A stretch of DNA of 64,000 bases from Naganishia liquefaciens. Lineage: Eukaryota > Basidiomycota > Tremellomycetes > Filobasidiales > Filobasidiaceae. Within the stretch, counting starts at the first letter, position 1. Every line of letters begins with the position of its first letter. The DNA is taken from assembly GCA_013423385.1 (NCBI GenBank), contig BLZA01000032.1:124001-188000 (forward strand), in the 5' to 3' direction. Below, one piece after another: positions 23,461 through 36,900 of this stretch. The notes under the pieces are model-generated. The model had not been told where the DNA came from. It searched no databases and saw nothing but the letters and a program-made list of their open reading frames with translations. The translations under genes were made by a program, and so were the position numbers.

Positions 23461-25490
23461 TTTAGATTTGTCGAATTCTCTTCGTAGTTTCCACAGACTC
23501 CGGCAGGCGTTCGCCGGCGCTTGGCAGTGGTGTATTTAAAATGTCTCTCCCACCTTTGGAAGGTGGGATGAGTTGGAAGCTAGCCAAGGGCCCGGCTTTT
23601 TTAGCAATCAGTTACAGCCCCTTTAAGTGCAGCGTCGACCAAGTACAAGCCATCATAGCATTTCCCTACATTGCGTACCACTTGCAACGATTGATCGCTT
23701 GGAAGCGCGCGCAAGGCTACTTTCGAAGTTGAAATGCGAACATTTTTTTCATGTTTATGTTTTGTCTCCTTGAGTCAATCTCCTACATACGTCTAGATCC
23801 AAACATCAAGAAGTCCATCTCTGCAGATTGCACACCTTATGGCTTCTTCAGGTAGATCGTTGCCGAATCCCGAAGCAATCAAAGAGAAGCAATCAAGGAC
23901 ATACGCCCAAACAGCCGCTCAAGCTGGAATTTACGTATCGCTTCGGATTCATTCACATTCGATCCCTCGGTCTTTCACGGCATGATCCGGCGCTTCGAGC
24001 GTAACACTTCCGGGAGGCGATACCCTCCGAATTTCTAGTGCAGAGAAAGGTCGGCTACCTTGGAAACGCGTATAGCGTCTTCGAGCACTTGGGGTCTGTT
24101 GCCAATTCGGCTCTGCCATTTCTTTTTCTCTTGGAATTTCCTTCGCGCAAGAACGAGGAACAGATGATAGCAATGAGAAGAGGAGTGAACACTGAGTTTG
24201 CTTGGCGCTTTGATGGTATTCAAGAAAGTTAACTCACGTCCATGCTTCCTTCAGTGAGCTTTGGTAACAGCGTTCTCCATCCGGGAGCCAGCATATGACT
24301 TGATCGTGTCTCGAATTATGGATCTGGCGACCACAGTACCGGCACTCGATCGCGAATTGACTCAATTCAACGGGCACGGGGTAATTTTTCAATCGTCTCG
24401 TAGCGCTTTACATTTGCTGATCCCGTTTTCTTGAATCTGCCTTTGAAAGGTTCTTAGGGCGACAAATCCCACGCAACTTACCCAAAGCGGTCGGTTTCAC
24501 CTCGCTGCCTATCCTCTTGACTCGAGGAAGATCGAAACCCTGAATCCGGGAAGACCGATGCAAGACTCGGCAACTCAATCTTGCTTCGCCGTGTCACAAC
24601 TGAAGTAGCGGAATCATCATCTGTCAACATCGAGCGGATGCTGGGGAGCAGGGATAGATTTCTTGACATGAAAAGTCTTTCTCAATGGTGTATCAAGTGT
24701 TGTTGGGTTAGTGAGAAAGTCGCAAAGGTCTGCGGTTGCAGGGGCCAACCTTGCGGTGTGTGTCGCTTGCATCAAGTATCAGAGGGATTCAACTCCAATG
24801 ATTATCGTAACGCCAGCCCATTCTGGGTGATCGTATTTATAGTCGATCCTAGACCTCCTGTGGAAACAGATCAACACTTCTTTAGCTCGGGGGCTCTGAA
24901 AGAAGTCGCAATGACAAAGGATGTATAACACAGAGATACTGCTATCATGCAGCCCGGTCGTCAAGACTGCCAGGGCAGAAACAATGCGCGCGTATCCTCC
25001 ACAACGAAGGTTATTGCCGCTTTTCACAAGCCTTTGTGGATCTGACAGATCACGAGGAGAGTCCACCTTCGGCGCGAGCCTTACCGGAGGCCTTCATTCT
25101 GTAGAATCCCATGCAATCCTAAAAATTGAACTGTTAGGAATACATTTTCGTCAGGCGATATAAATCGGGTCGGAGCGAAGAAAAGGATGCCCTGCTTTTG
25201 TAATCACTGTGCTCAGTCACCTCGTGATCAATTGCACCTGCCTTCTCCTTCGATGAGCCAACAGGAAGTACATCGTCACCTTGGTGAACGCTCAAGAGCG
25301 GAATGGTAGAGTTTCGCTCGGCTTTAAGGAGCGATACGTGCCGAGAGCTGATGTTTGTCGAAAGTATGCCCTTTTCAGCAGAGAAGCGAGATGAACGTCG
25401 AGGGTTACGGAGGGCCGAAAACCGGGGTCCATTCCAGTGACACGCGCGTGTCACACGACCAGAATGCAATAGGATATACCTCCCGTCTAT
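23461..25490. other. gene-poor stretch with unresolved minus frames
   Basis: Two kilobases between the REEP gene promoter and the Yip5-like gene 3' end. Several minus-strand frames are Ser/Arg-rich and could be exons (25469-25134, 24669-24478 beginning MSRNLSLLPSIRSML, 24173-23949), but no domain or convincing splice chain joins them. Nothing else identified. Confidence 0.35.
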
Positions 25491-25492
25491 CC

Positions 25493-26948
25493 CTACATGC
25501 CATCCAACACCCCATCTACATCTGTATTTGTCCCGCCTCCCCCGACGATCCCGCCGCCGAGGGTATCATCCGGGCCGATAATCTTTCCCCCGACCGCGTA
25601 CCTGTCGAGCGTGGGTCGCGATGGGTTAGTGCGTGAAAGGTGGGATGAGAGACAAGGTGTGGTCAGGGCAACGTACGAAAAGAATAAGACTTTCATGGCG
25701 ATGGCGACGGATAGATGAACAATGATGATGACGATCATCAACAAGCGGAGGTTTTTGTTATCCGGCTAGCGGGCGTGATGTCAGCTGAGAGCATGATGAT
25801 GGATGCTGTAAGAAACTTACGCCTGCAAGAATCGGATACACGTTGATCCATCTGCCAGAAGAGTGAGGCGGGGGGGGGGGGGGGTAAAATCATGAGTTGC
25901 GAACGCCGAGGGCGTGGCCACGAGGAGAGGACGCACAAAAAGTATCCCGACGACAAGGCCGCGCCGCCGACGAGAATCCACCGCAAGATTGGAACGGGAA
26001 TCACACAGAGGATCTTGAAAGACCCCCACCAATTCAGCATTCAAACGAGAGGAGCGGAGGGGAAAAGCCTGGCGGGAAGGAGGACTTACAGAGACCGGAA
26101 CGTATGCGCTCATAGCGTATCCCCACACCGCCAACGCATCCACGAGCCTCCACCCTGCGGCACCCGTCTCCTGACCACCCGACGATGCATGACCCAAAAT
26201 TCCCTGCCCTTCACCCGTAGAAAAGCCGTCTCCGCCCGAACGCGCGAGCCATCGGGTTGCCGCCCAGATCAACGCCGGGAAGAGGATTCCGTAGGTGTAG
26301 ATGAGCGTTGTCGCGACGGAGAGCAGGGTGAGATCTTGTGTTGGTGGATTATCCGATGAGGGCGCAAGGAAGGCGGATATACTGGCGCTCAGCGATGTGC
26401 CGAGGTAGATGGTGAATATCAATGTGGTCAACGTCCAGAATGGTCCGTAAAGGTCGACCTCGCCTGCGCATGTCGTGCTGAGAAAGTCTCCGGCGCCGGG
26501 ACGGGGCAGGAGGGAGTGGGAGAGGCGGTGAAGGAGGGTCGAGGTGGTGATGGAAAAGTAGGGTTGGTAGTAGGTCAGGTTGAAGGGCGAGAACGGGGCC
26601 GTGGATGTGCGCGGGGCGGCATCGGGTGCTACCAAGGGAGAGGGATCAGCGCGAGGAGTTGACGCAAGAATCAAGTGACGGACCGATGGTCTTGTTCTGT
26701 TGTGTCGAGCCCTGGCCCTCGGAGGGAAAGTCTATCCGCGGTGGGAATGTCAGCTGGGGGCGGGCGGGGCGCGAGGGCGAGCGCGAGCGCGACCCCAAAG
26801 GACGTACTCTGAAACTCGAGTCCGTTCCCGGCCGATCGGGCTGCATCTCCTCCAAACTGCCGCACCGTCAGAGAACGCCAAGGGGAGGGGGGTGAAGAAG
26901 ACTCACGTCGTCGTCTGCATCGACGAAAGCGTATCCTGCGGTTGACAT
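25493..26948 (-). CDS. YIP5: Yip1-domain Golgi membrane protein, Yip5/YIPF1-2 type
   Basis: Yip1-family proteins bind prenylated Rab GTPases and work in ER-Golgi traffic. Seen: a short hydrophilic N-terminus (MSTAGYAFVDADD, then FGGDAARSAGNGLEFQ over two small exons). Then the diagnostic FNLTYYQPYFSITTSTLLHR, VDLYGPFWTLTTLIFTIYLG, and membrane segments LLSVATTLIYTYGILFPAL, WGYAMSAYVPVS, ILCVIPVPILRWILVG and LLMIVIIIVHLSVAIAMK. It ends FFSYAVGGKIIG plus a Gly-rich tail at 25493. At least seven short introns. One (25852-25936) contains a run of 15 C on the coding strand. One acceptor, before ILCVIP, is AAG. The divergent neighbour is DCP2. Confidence 0.85.
25870..25884. repeat. 15-base G/C homopolymer inside an intron
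   Basis: An uninterrupted run of 15 G on the plus strand (C on the coding strand of the Yip5-like gene), about 16 bases upstream of the acceptor of intron 25852-25936. It takes the place of a polypyrimidine tract and is a likely site of length polymorphism or sequencing error. Confidence 0.9.
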
Positions 26949-27223
26949 GGTGGATGGATGCGAGCGACAAGGGCAGAACCGAGGACGAGCAAGACGGGGG
27001 AAAGATGAACACGGCGAGCTGCTATTACGTGGCTGCGACACCTGCGGGGTCATTCGGGGGGCACACGTGTGTTTGGGGGTCGCCGCGGAAGCAAAGCACC
27101 CAGGGAGGTCATCCGATCATTCACCCGTCATTCACCCTCATGATGGCCATTCACGCATTTTGGCGACGGGTTCCTTCATACACTACTTGACACGATACCG
27201 CGACACCTCTTGCGCATACCGCA

Positions 27224-30135
27224 ATGGCGCACGAACCACTATCCACACCAGTGAAACCACCAGCACCGCCGGGCGGAATGTTTTTTGATTCCCCCGCACT
27301 GAGCACGAGCAAGTCGGCGGCAGCGGCGGGGAGAGAGATGCCCTCGGGGACGCCTCAGGGCGGGACGAGCGAGAGACGGGGGAGACGCGGGCATGGGAGG
27401 AAGAAGGAGGGTGAGGGGAGGCAAGGGTTGGATGCCTCGGCAACGTCCGAGGTGCCGCTCAAGCCTTCTGGATCGGGAAGAAGCGTGTTTGATTCCCCTG
27501 TCACCTTGCCGAAGCGATCACAGCCCTCGACTCCGTCTGGTGCAAAACGGCAAGATCCAGCATCATCATTAAAGCCGAATGGACGAAGCGTATTCGAGGT
27601 GCCGGGCCCGCTGGCATCCACAAAGCCTGATGCGCCGCGGAAAAAGTCGGCACCAAGGAAGAAGACCAAAGGACCCAAGGGTGCCGTGGTTGCCACGTCG
27701 TCGGACCAAGTCGCCGTGTCGCCCGAAGATGAAGCCGAGTCGTGGTACAGGAGTGCGACGCTGGAGGATGTCTTGGATGAACTATCGAGGTGAGGATGGA
27801 CGGGGTGCGCCTAACGAGCCCGTTGGACTGATGGGGGGATGTTGGCGCAGTCGGTTCATTGCGTGTCTTTCGGAAGAGGAATTAGCATCGCCGGAACGCA
27901 CATGTTTCCAGATCGAACAAGCGTAGGATCACTCTCCTCCAAAGGCCCATGCATCTGCTGAACCATCCCGACCTAGCCACTGGTTCTACGAAGACTTTAT
28001 CCGCGACGCAGCTCCCTCCCTTCCTCCATTCCGCCTCCGCTCCTTTTGCAAGCGCTTCATGTCGCATTCCCCTCTGCTCAAGAGCCGATGGGGCAGCGAC
28101 GCCGAAGGCGAGTTGGCGTTTGAGCGGTTCGTCGCATACAAGAAGCGCGTGCCGGTGTGCGGGATTATCATGCTGAATGAGAGTTGGACAAAGGTGAGTT
28201 TGCCCGTCCCTCGGGCTTGGGTGGGAAAAGTTGGGCTAATGCGGTTTCCGGGGGGAAAGACGGTCTTGGTGAAAGGATGGAAGGCGAATTCCTCGTGGGG
28301 ATGGCCAAAGGGCAAGATGAACAATGATGAGCCCAAGCACTTGTGTGCGATACGAGAGGCAAGTCACACGACGTGAGGGTGCCAGGAATGCGGTTGATGC
28401 TCACCCTCGGACCAGGTCGAGGAGGAGACGGGATACAATTGCGGCAACTTGCTTAATAAGGAAGATTACATCCACCTATCGCTGGGCGAGCAGGAGGTTA
28501 CGCTGTTTGTCGTTCCGGGTGTGCCCGAAGATACAGTGTTCGAGCCGTTGGCGAGAAAGGAGATCAGCGTGAGTCTTGTGTGATGTTTTGAGGGGGATTT
28601 GTCTGAATCGATGTATAGGCTATTGACTGGTTTGACTTGAACGAGCTACCCGCTTGGCGTCGAAGGCGCAGAAACGCCCGTGCAGTAAAATACTTTATGA
28701 TCACGCCATTCGTGCCGTAGGTGATCGCTCAGGTATGCGGGGAAACGGCAAGACTAATGGTGTCGTGGGCAGATATCTAAAGGAATGGATTCACAATTCG
28801 AGTCCGACGACACTCGTGGAGAGCTCGAGCGAGACAGATGAGGCGGCAGAGGACACCGTTCATGTGGATTCCGAGAGTAATATCAAGAAGACCGACGGCA
28901 CCGACATTGCCTATCAAGAGTCTCTGATGCACGAGCAGCCAATTACCTCACATATCAACGGACAGCCCTCCGTCATCGACGACCTGTTCAGCAAGTTTAC
29001 AATCGCAAGTGAAAAGAAGGAGGCCGCGGACGGCGCGCGGGCACGTCAGTTGATGGAGGAGTCCAAGGCTGACCCGGCGATGCAGGTCATCTTGCAAAAG
29101 CTGATGAGCCATGGTCGAAAGGACGTCAACGCGGACGCCGATAAGGCTACGCCGGTGCAAGAGCGATCGAGTTCCGCTGACAGCACGTTGGGCAAGCAGC
29201 AGGCGCTCATGAACAAGCTTATGTCGTCGCTTGGTGCGACGCCGGTCATGTCGCCGGCTCCGGTCTCGACGCTAGGCGACCCGAGTACACCGTCCAAGCA
29301 GTCCGCCGTGTTATTCAACACTGACCTGGATCCACCCGTACACCATCCGTACTCGGCTGTCAATGACGGCGGGTTCCCCGTGCCGACACATAACCCCGCG
29401 CTCGCTGCACTCAATGGTCACGTACATCCAGCCTTTCCCCCCAGTCAGTTCACTGGCCCGCCGCATCCGCCTTCACCGCATTTCGAACACGCGCAGCAAC
29501 CACATGGCATGTCGCATCTGACTGCCAATCTCTTAAATGTCTTGACACCGCCACGTCCTGCGTCTACCGTCAATACAGCATATCCCAATCACTACAATCA
29601 GCCGTCCGCCGGCAACTCATCTGTATCAAATCCAATGTTAGGCACGTATATGCCAACGAATGGGTACGGACAGAACGGACCGCCTGCATCGCCAGCCGGT
29701 CCGCAAGCCAACCCGCAGAATCCTCTTTTGAGTATACTGTCACCACAGCAATCCAACATGCAACCTGCGCAGACGCAACCACAATCCAATCAGTTCAGTC
29801 ATCTCCCTGGACCCATCCAACTACCCCTTCAACCGGGAATGGCAGAACTCAATCGCATCCTACCTTACCAGGCACTTCCCATTCGCAGCATGGAAGCTGA
29901 GATGGGACAAGTCATGCATCATCAGCCTCCACTGCAATTCCAACAAATGCACCCTACTCAGGCACTCTCACCGCCTCGACATCCCGCGTCCACCGCTCAG
30001 GCGCACCAGCTGCTGTCTCTCCTGAATCCAAAGGAACACGTCCCGGTGAAGTCGCCGTCCATGTCGTCTGCCAAGACGGCCGATGGCTTGTTAGCCTTGC
30101 TGGTCGGCAATAATCAGCAGGGCGCCGGGTCGTAG
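27224..30135 (+). CDS. DCP2: mRNA-decapping enzyme Dcp2 (Nudix hydrolase)
   Basis: Dcp2 removes the 5' m7G cap in cytoplasmic mRNA decay, with Dcp1 and enhancers in P-bodies. Seen: a 190-residue disordered N-terminal extension, then the regulatory Box A domain (LSSRFIACLSEEELASPERT, CFQIEQAHWFYEDFIRD). The Nudix domain follows: YKKRVPVCGIIMLNESW, VLVKGWKANSSWGWPKGKM, and the Nudix box completed across an intron as CAIRE-VEEETGY, holding REVEEE. Box B is IDWFDLNELPAWRRRR. The tail of about 450 residues is Pro/Gln-rich with Leu-rich short motifs (LLNVL, LLSIL, LLSLL, LLALL). The N-terminal extension ahead of Box A is unusual; in yeast Box A is near the N-terminus. One donor is GTAGGA. All residues needed for catalysis appear present. 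Confidence 0.93.
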
Positions 30136-31014
30136 CACGACGGTGATGCATGTGGAGAAGACGCCCGCGGTGATGGGGCTTGTGTGATGCTGTAGGTCTT
30201 GGTGTCATGTTCAACACGCGTACTATACATGAAATGCAGCATCGCTCCTGGCTATGGTCGATCTGCGATGAAGATGAGGCGGCTTGCCTTGCTTCTACTC
30301 GACAGCCTTTGATTTTTGAAAACCCAAGAATGCGCTGCTATTCTCCAAATGCATTGTCCAGACAGATCCCAAGATCTGAATGGCTACTGCTCTGCTAAAA
30401 GGCGCGATAGTCGAAAGCATCAATGCCCAAAAGGATTCATGAGGGATTCGACGGTATGTGGGGCAGATGCGCATGTCATCGCAACACATTGCCATCGAAG
30501 GGGAGCTATCAAGAAAGCTCTCGCGGTCGACTGCTTATTCGTGTTGTCGCTACAACCCATTGTCCGTCTCCGTTTCTGCGAAAAGCGCATTCTCGCGAGG
30601 CAAAGACCAGCTCTGAGCGCGAATTGCTTTCTGTATTGACAGAGCAGTCTTGCCGGAGACGGGCTGCTAATTGAATCAACTTTGAAAAGCCAGAAATCGC
30701 TCTTCGAATCTGGCTCGATCCTGTCCTGCGTCGGGCACGACGCGTCCATTCATTCTGGGGATCCCTATTTCAAGCTTCCTTTCTCACGCTCTGTCAGCTC
30801 TGTGGTTCTGATCAACGGATGATCAGGCCTTCCTCGTCTGCGTGCGGCATCTCCTTTCTGCTTTACTACTCCCATTCACTCCTTTGGGCATCTATAGCCC
30901 TCTATAAAGTTGATTGCTTGGTAGTCGAGATAATGGGATGTATGAAAGCATACGCGCCAAGTGTACTGACGTCGTGCGAAGGTCAAAGGGCAGCACACAG
31001 ACATAATCGCTGTC
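30136..31014. other. intergenic, tandem genes
   Basis: Between the DCP2 stop and phospholipase B start on the same strand. Short frames on both strands only. CCTCTATAAAG at about 30899 is a candidate TATA element about 110 bp upstream of the phospholipase start. Nothing else identified. Confidence 0.4.
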
Positions 31015-33365
31015 ATGGGGTCCAGCAATAGGACCGCCTGGTGCTTTACCGCTCTCATAGGATGCATTGCAATCGCCTCAAGCGGAGCCATACCAAGTCA
31101 TTACGATTCCAAATTGTCTGATCTCACAGCCAAGCGAGATATCGAGGATTGGGCAACTCATCAAGGATGTAAATTTCTCTCTGGCGACGACCTAGACTTG
31201 TATTCGCCATACGACGATAAATCGAAATGCCCTGGAGATGACTTCCAGTGGATCCGACCGGCTGACTCCTTGTCTCCTGGTGAGCAGGAATATCTCGCAA
31301 AGCGCCGTCCTCTGTTGCAAAAGGCTTGGGATAAGCGTATGAAAGACGTGGGACTTAAGACCCCTTTACCCAAAGGGCGATTGCCTATAGTAGCAATGGC
31401 CCTTAGCGGTGGAGGCTATCGGGCCATGATATCTGGTTCTGGTATGGCTTTTCAACGGAACGATACCAAAGGAAGTGTCGGCGATATTCTGGCGGTCTCC
31501 TCATACATGGCTGGCTTGAGTGGAGGAAGTTGGGCGGTTGCTTCTTATATCACCAATAACGGTCGATCACCAGTGGACCTCGCCAATAATGTAAGAACAT
31601 TCACCTGCTACGCTATCACTCTCACCTAGGATATCGAGACTGATCTGTGCTTTAGGTCTGGAACCTAGAATCAAATCTCGTTCTGCCCAGCAAGAATAAA
31701 TTCGATTTTTACAAGGATCTAGTGTGCAAATCGTGCGTGCCGCAGCGAAGCGTAATTCCAACACGGTCTTTGACGATTCCTCTCTGCAGAAACGTCAAGG
31801 AATATCAAGACAAGTTTGAAACGGGAGTCACGGACCTATGGGCTCTCGCTCTGAGCGAGCATTGTGAGCGCTGTTCTTCGCGGTCGTGAACGTCATCTCC
31901 TTGGAAGCTCTAATTGAAATACATACAAAAATGCAGTATTTCCAGAACAATTTCACGCTACAAAGCGACCCGATCTGAAATGGACAGAGATACCGAACAG
32001 GAACCCAATCGTGAAAGATGCAGCAGTACCTTACCCGATTGTCATTGCCTTGGAGAGGTCGCAACCTACGAGGGAAGATCGCCAAGTCGATCTGGACGAT
32101 CCCATCTGGGAGTTCACTTTGACAGAATTTGGCACCTGGAAGTGGGGAAAAGAGAAGAAATCCCAAGGGGCTTTTACACCGATCAGATGGCTCGGCACTA
32201 AGATGGAGAACGGTAGGCCAGTCCCGCGGGAGGGAGAGAAAAGGATCAGATGCTATGAGGGATATGACAATGCCGGGCAAGTGAAAGCCAAAGCATTGTG
32301 AAAAAAATTGCGCTCATCTGCTTCCGTTTGTCTTTAGCTTCGTAGTGGGTACTTCCAGCGCTTTGTTCAATCAAGGTTTAGCGCAGAAGCTCAAGGAAGG
32401 GAAATCTGAAGACGACCTAGGACTCTTCGCTGGCGAACACAACATCAAGGAGGACTTTATCGAAGAGGCATACATCTTCATCAGCGAAGAGAAAGATGAT
32501 GTGGCAATCTACGAAAACCCTTTTCTCAGATGGGACGCGAAGGAGAATCCTGTCAAAGACCTCGAAAAACTTCACTTAGTCGATGGGGGAGAAGCGGAAG
32601 AAAACATACCCATCGATCCATTTTTGCAAGATTCGAGACATGTGGATGCGATTTTTGCATTTGATAACTCCAACGATAACAACAGATGGCCGGATGGCCG
32701 GTCACTTTACAACACGTACGAGAAAGCGAAAAAGCAAGCACATTTGTATGGCGGTAAAGTGCGAATGCCGCCGATCCCCAGCCCGAACGGCTTCCTCAAC
32801 AGCGGCATGAATACTCGACCCGTATTCTTTGGCTGCGACAATCAAGACGTGCCGACCATTATCTATGTACCAAATTATTCCTGGAGCACCGCCTCTAACA
32901 CTGACACCTTCAAGCTTGACTATGCTCGAGAACGTACTTTGGCAATGATCGACAATGGAAGACGAGCTCTAGATCTCAATGGTACAGTTCCAAATTGGGA
33001 CCGATGTTTGACTTGTGCAATGTGAGTCGCATTGATCGCTCGCGATGCCTTGTGGAGAAGCTTACAAACGCACATACCTCAGGATCGACAATGCGATACT
33101 CCAAGCGGGTCAGAAGCGAGACGAAAACTGTCAGGAATGCTTCAAGGAGTGGTGTTGGGATGGAAAAGAAAACAAGAAGGAAGCCGGCAAAGTCAACAAC
33201 GTAGTCGGTACTCTTCCGGCATTGCCCTTGTCGGTACCGGCCATGCAAGACGCCATCAAATTGAAGGAAGTGATCAAAGACGTTATCGAAGGTGCTCCAA
33301 ATGCTGGGAAACCAGTGAAGCTAGTAGAAGCATTGTCAAAGGCAGCGGAGCAGAAAAGCGGGTAA
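31015..33365 (+). CDS. PLB1: secreted lysophospholipase / phospholipase B
   Basis: Fungal phospholipase B (cPLA2 fold) hydrolyses acyl chains of phospholipids and lysophospholipids, in the secretory path, wall or medium. Seen: a signal peptide (WCFTALIGCIAIASSGA), SGGGYRAMISGSGMAF with the conserved Arg, the nucleophile motif GLSGGSW (Ser about residue 169), DNAG-FVVGTSSALFN, the catalytic Asp block LVDGGEAEENIP, DAIFAFDNSND, and a Cys-rich C-terminus. DNAG-FVVG is joined by a GC-AG intron (32277-32337, donor GCAAGT); the family's usual DNAGFVMGTSSSLFN confirms it. No hydrophobic GPI signal is visible at the end (VEALSKAAEQKSG), so it looks soluble and secreted. Related enzymes contribute to tissue invasion in pathogenic yeasts; nothing here shows that role. 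Confidence 0.92.
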
Positions 33366-33916
33366 TGATTTGGCTGTGCTGAAGTCTTTGCAATGGGTTG
33401 ATACAACCAAGAATGCATCTGTTCAAAATGTACCTGTGAAACTAGACCTTAATATTACGATATGTAAGCTATAGACCTCACGGATAAAAGGATCGGACTC
33501 TGGACGATGACATTCACCGCCGACAGACGTTAAGCCATTCCGAAAGGTGGGAATCCGAGAGGGCTCGATAACATGCTTAAGCGATCGTGCCAAAACAAAG
33601 CGCGTTTCACTGACCTGAAACGCGAGATCATCAGCTTCCGCCAATCTTCCATCACGTCTCTGTTCAAGCTGGTAGAAAGTGCTGATCACAGATAGGACCC
33701 GCCCTTGCTTGGCCCGACCCGAAGATCTGTATCCTAGCTTGTATGCCGCAAGTTTTCCGCAGCATGATGAGATCGGTTGGCCGACCATCTAGCTGGTATA
33801 AAGACACCCTGTTCTCGGTTCTGGATTTATTTTCCTTCTTGCGATACAGAATCTCGTTATCAGCCTGATCTCAGGCAAATGTCACAGGGGAAGGTATCCT
33901 GACAGAATATTCGGTG
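33366..33916. other. intergenic, tandem genes
   Basis: Between the phospholipase B stop and the channel gene start on the same strand. A minus frame 33788-33423 overlaps it without recognisable content. Nothing identified. Confidence 0.4.
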
Positions 33917-36900
33917 ATGTCTGATCGCAAACTCTACTACTACACGGCTTGCGGAGAAAAGGGAGAGACTTCGACTTGGCGAACCGAGTGGTATACCGAG
34001 CCTTGGTAAACCAACTCTGAGTTAAGGAATGAGACTAGCTGACGATATCCACTCAGGTACATGGAATCAAAGGCTTCTTATAACGAAGCTGCCAGTAACA
34101 GTGCAATCAATCCTCCGGCGAGTGTCTACGAACGGGACCCAGCGTGTTCGAGTCTTGTGCAAAGCGCGACCGCGCGAGAAATTATGGCTTCGCCTGCCAT
34201 TACGAGTCTCGGCAGAAGTACTGCGCCAGAAACAGCCATTGTTGATGATCGAGTGTCAACTTCACAACCTTCTAGCATCAACACAGAAACAGCTTCTTCC
34301 AGGACACGAAGTTTCACTTCGTCTGCTGCGTCCTTCACGCCCACAATCCCACCTCAAAGCAACTCGACACAAGACGTCTTCGCGAGAACGACATGCTCTG
34401 GCTCAGGCATGGACCATCAGGCCTGGGGTGCAGTTTTGTCTTTGATACTTGGACTCCTCTTCGGCTTAACGGTCTGGGTGACTTGGTGGACGCTGAAGAG
34501 GAAAAAGGTGTTGGTGGGAGTTTACGGCGCGAGAACATGGTTTGTGGAGGACAAGTGAGCGAGACCGCAGTCATCATCATTCTATCGGCTTAGTCCGTCT
34601 ATCTCCAGGCTTTCGTCACAGGGTAGCTTCTGGTCATCCCTTGGCTTCCCACCTTTCATGTGGCTACGGACTGCATCTTCAGACGAAATTAAAAACGTGT
34701 CCGATACGACTCTCGTTTCGGTCATCACGCTCGTTGCCTGCAAATTGATGACATGGTCAACCTTCGCCAGCGTCGTCTTCGTTCTTCCGCTCGTCATCGT
34801 GGCCCTTCCATGCATTGATCTGACAGCTCCCAACACCGTCCGAGGGCGCCTAGGAACTTTGACCGACGTATCAATCCTCCGTCTTTTGAACGCTCTGGAT
34901 CCTGACCCAAGTTATTTCGATGACCTCCCGAACTCTGCCATTCGATTAAAGCGAGATCTGCCCGAAACTATCCGACCAACTTTGAGTTCCGCCCGTAAAC
35001 GCGTGATCATTCTCGTCGTACTCTCAGCCGGTATCATTTTCCTGCCAAGCTTACTCTATGTTGCTCAATGCATACGGAGCCTGAAAACTTTCCGGCAACG
35101 TCGGCTGCGTGAGATTTGTGGTGGAGAAGAAATCGTTCTCCTGCCGTGGAAGCAAGATCGACGCTACGGAGCGCCAACAACTGCACCGACAGAAGACGAC
35201 TTTCGGACGCTGGCAAACGAACACAAACTATGGGACGACGGGAATCCGACAACCGCAGAGGAAGAGGATGAGCGCTCTCAGCGGGCGGTGAACATTCGAG
35301 GTGTTTATGCCATTCCGTTCGTTGGAAGAGCCAAAGCTTGACATTTTCGCTCATCATAGCCTTCTTCAGAGACACAACGGCTTTGAAGCGCCTTATCGTC
35401 AAGAGAAACGAGGTTCTGGAAAAACTTGAAGTAGCGGAAACGAAATATATCCGGTCTTTTAGAGCAAATATCGCGTCGTTGCAAGCGGAAGGTACGACAA
35501 GAGGCGAGACCAGAGGGGACGGAAGGTCACAACGAGACCAACTCGTGAGTGATGGAGCTTCGGTGAGTGTACCAGGCAAAGGAAGAAATTATGATAGTTG
35601 TTCTGACCGCCGCCACAGAAACCAGTAGCGAGAACGATACCTCTCCAACAATCGAAAAGAGACCGAGGAAACCGAAACACATTCACGTCTGGCTACGTAG
35701 CTCCTCGCGATTATTACAAGATCAGTCGCCTACCATCCATTCCTGCAGAAGAACTGGTCCCGGGCAGAACTTCAATCGGTAATGGGGAGAACGAACTTGC
35801 TGACGCGACTTTCGTTCGAGAGGGTCAAAGGGATCGCGACGGCTCGCAATTCCATGAAGTGTACCGTGCGTCGCTGTCGCCGAGCGAAGCACTTTCTCCT
35901 GAAGGAACTCGTCTTTTCATGAAGCGAGAGACGTTTCATATGACGAAATCGGGGGACGAAAAAGCTCTACCTACTCCGCCGTGCGAGATCCGTATCGTCG
36001 AAAAGCCGACCACGCCCAAGGAAAGCCATATTGCGGGTCACCGTGCGCCTTCGACAAGTCCTCTGAGAGCGGGAACGCGACGTTCCAGGATGACATTTGC
36101 ATCAACGACGAAGAGGGAGCAAGATCGTAGTAACATCGACCATCCCCGATGGTCGAAAGCGCATACCCAGTCGTCGGAGCAGCTCCAGCCATTGCAGGAG
36201 CAAAACATCCCGAAGAATTTCCCGTTACCATCAGGATATCAGGCTCCTATTCGTCCCGTCAGCGGAGTGACGATTACGGAAATTAGTTCCACGTATTCAG
36301 ATATACGAGAGTATCGAATTCGCCTTCGACACTTGAATGATCAAGTTGTCGAGATGCAAGCCGGTTCATTCGAGAACACCATGGCTGGAAGAAAGATACT
36401 TGGTTACATCTTGATCGGCAGACGCGTATCGAAAATCCCAGGTTCAGTCCCGATTGAGGGAATGGCGAGGGAAGATGTGGAGTGGAAGGAGCTTGGGCGG
36501 ATTTCTACTGCTAGAACGGCATTCTGGTTCGAGACGATAAGCGCTACATTGATTGCGGCCTTGTTCAGTCAGTTGGCTGTGACAAACCACCTAATCGAAA
36601 ACTGACTGTCTGATCATAAGCCGTGCCATTCATCGGACTCGCCAATAGCAGTGCGCCAGGTTTCTCCCAACGCTTGACCTTCCTGCGGGCGATAGCAGCT
36701 TCGACTGGACCGAACGGCGGCGTCATGCAGTCCATCGTACCAGCTGTCGGTTTAACCCTTATTTTATGGGCGCTTGAGCGCATCATGCATGGTATGTACT
36801 CTATATAAAAAGCCGCGCAATAACTGATTGTAACGGCTAATGGCCTTGGCAAAAGGTATCGGCAAAAGCTTTCGGGGTGTATCCAAGACCGAGACAGAGC

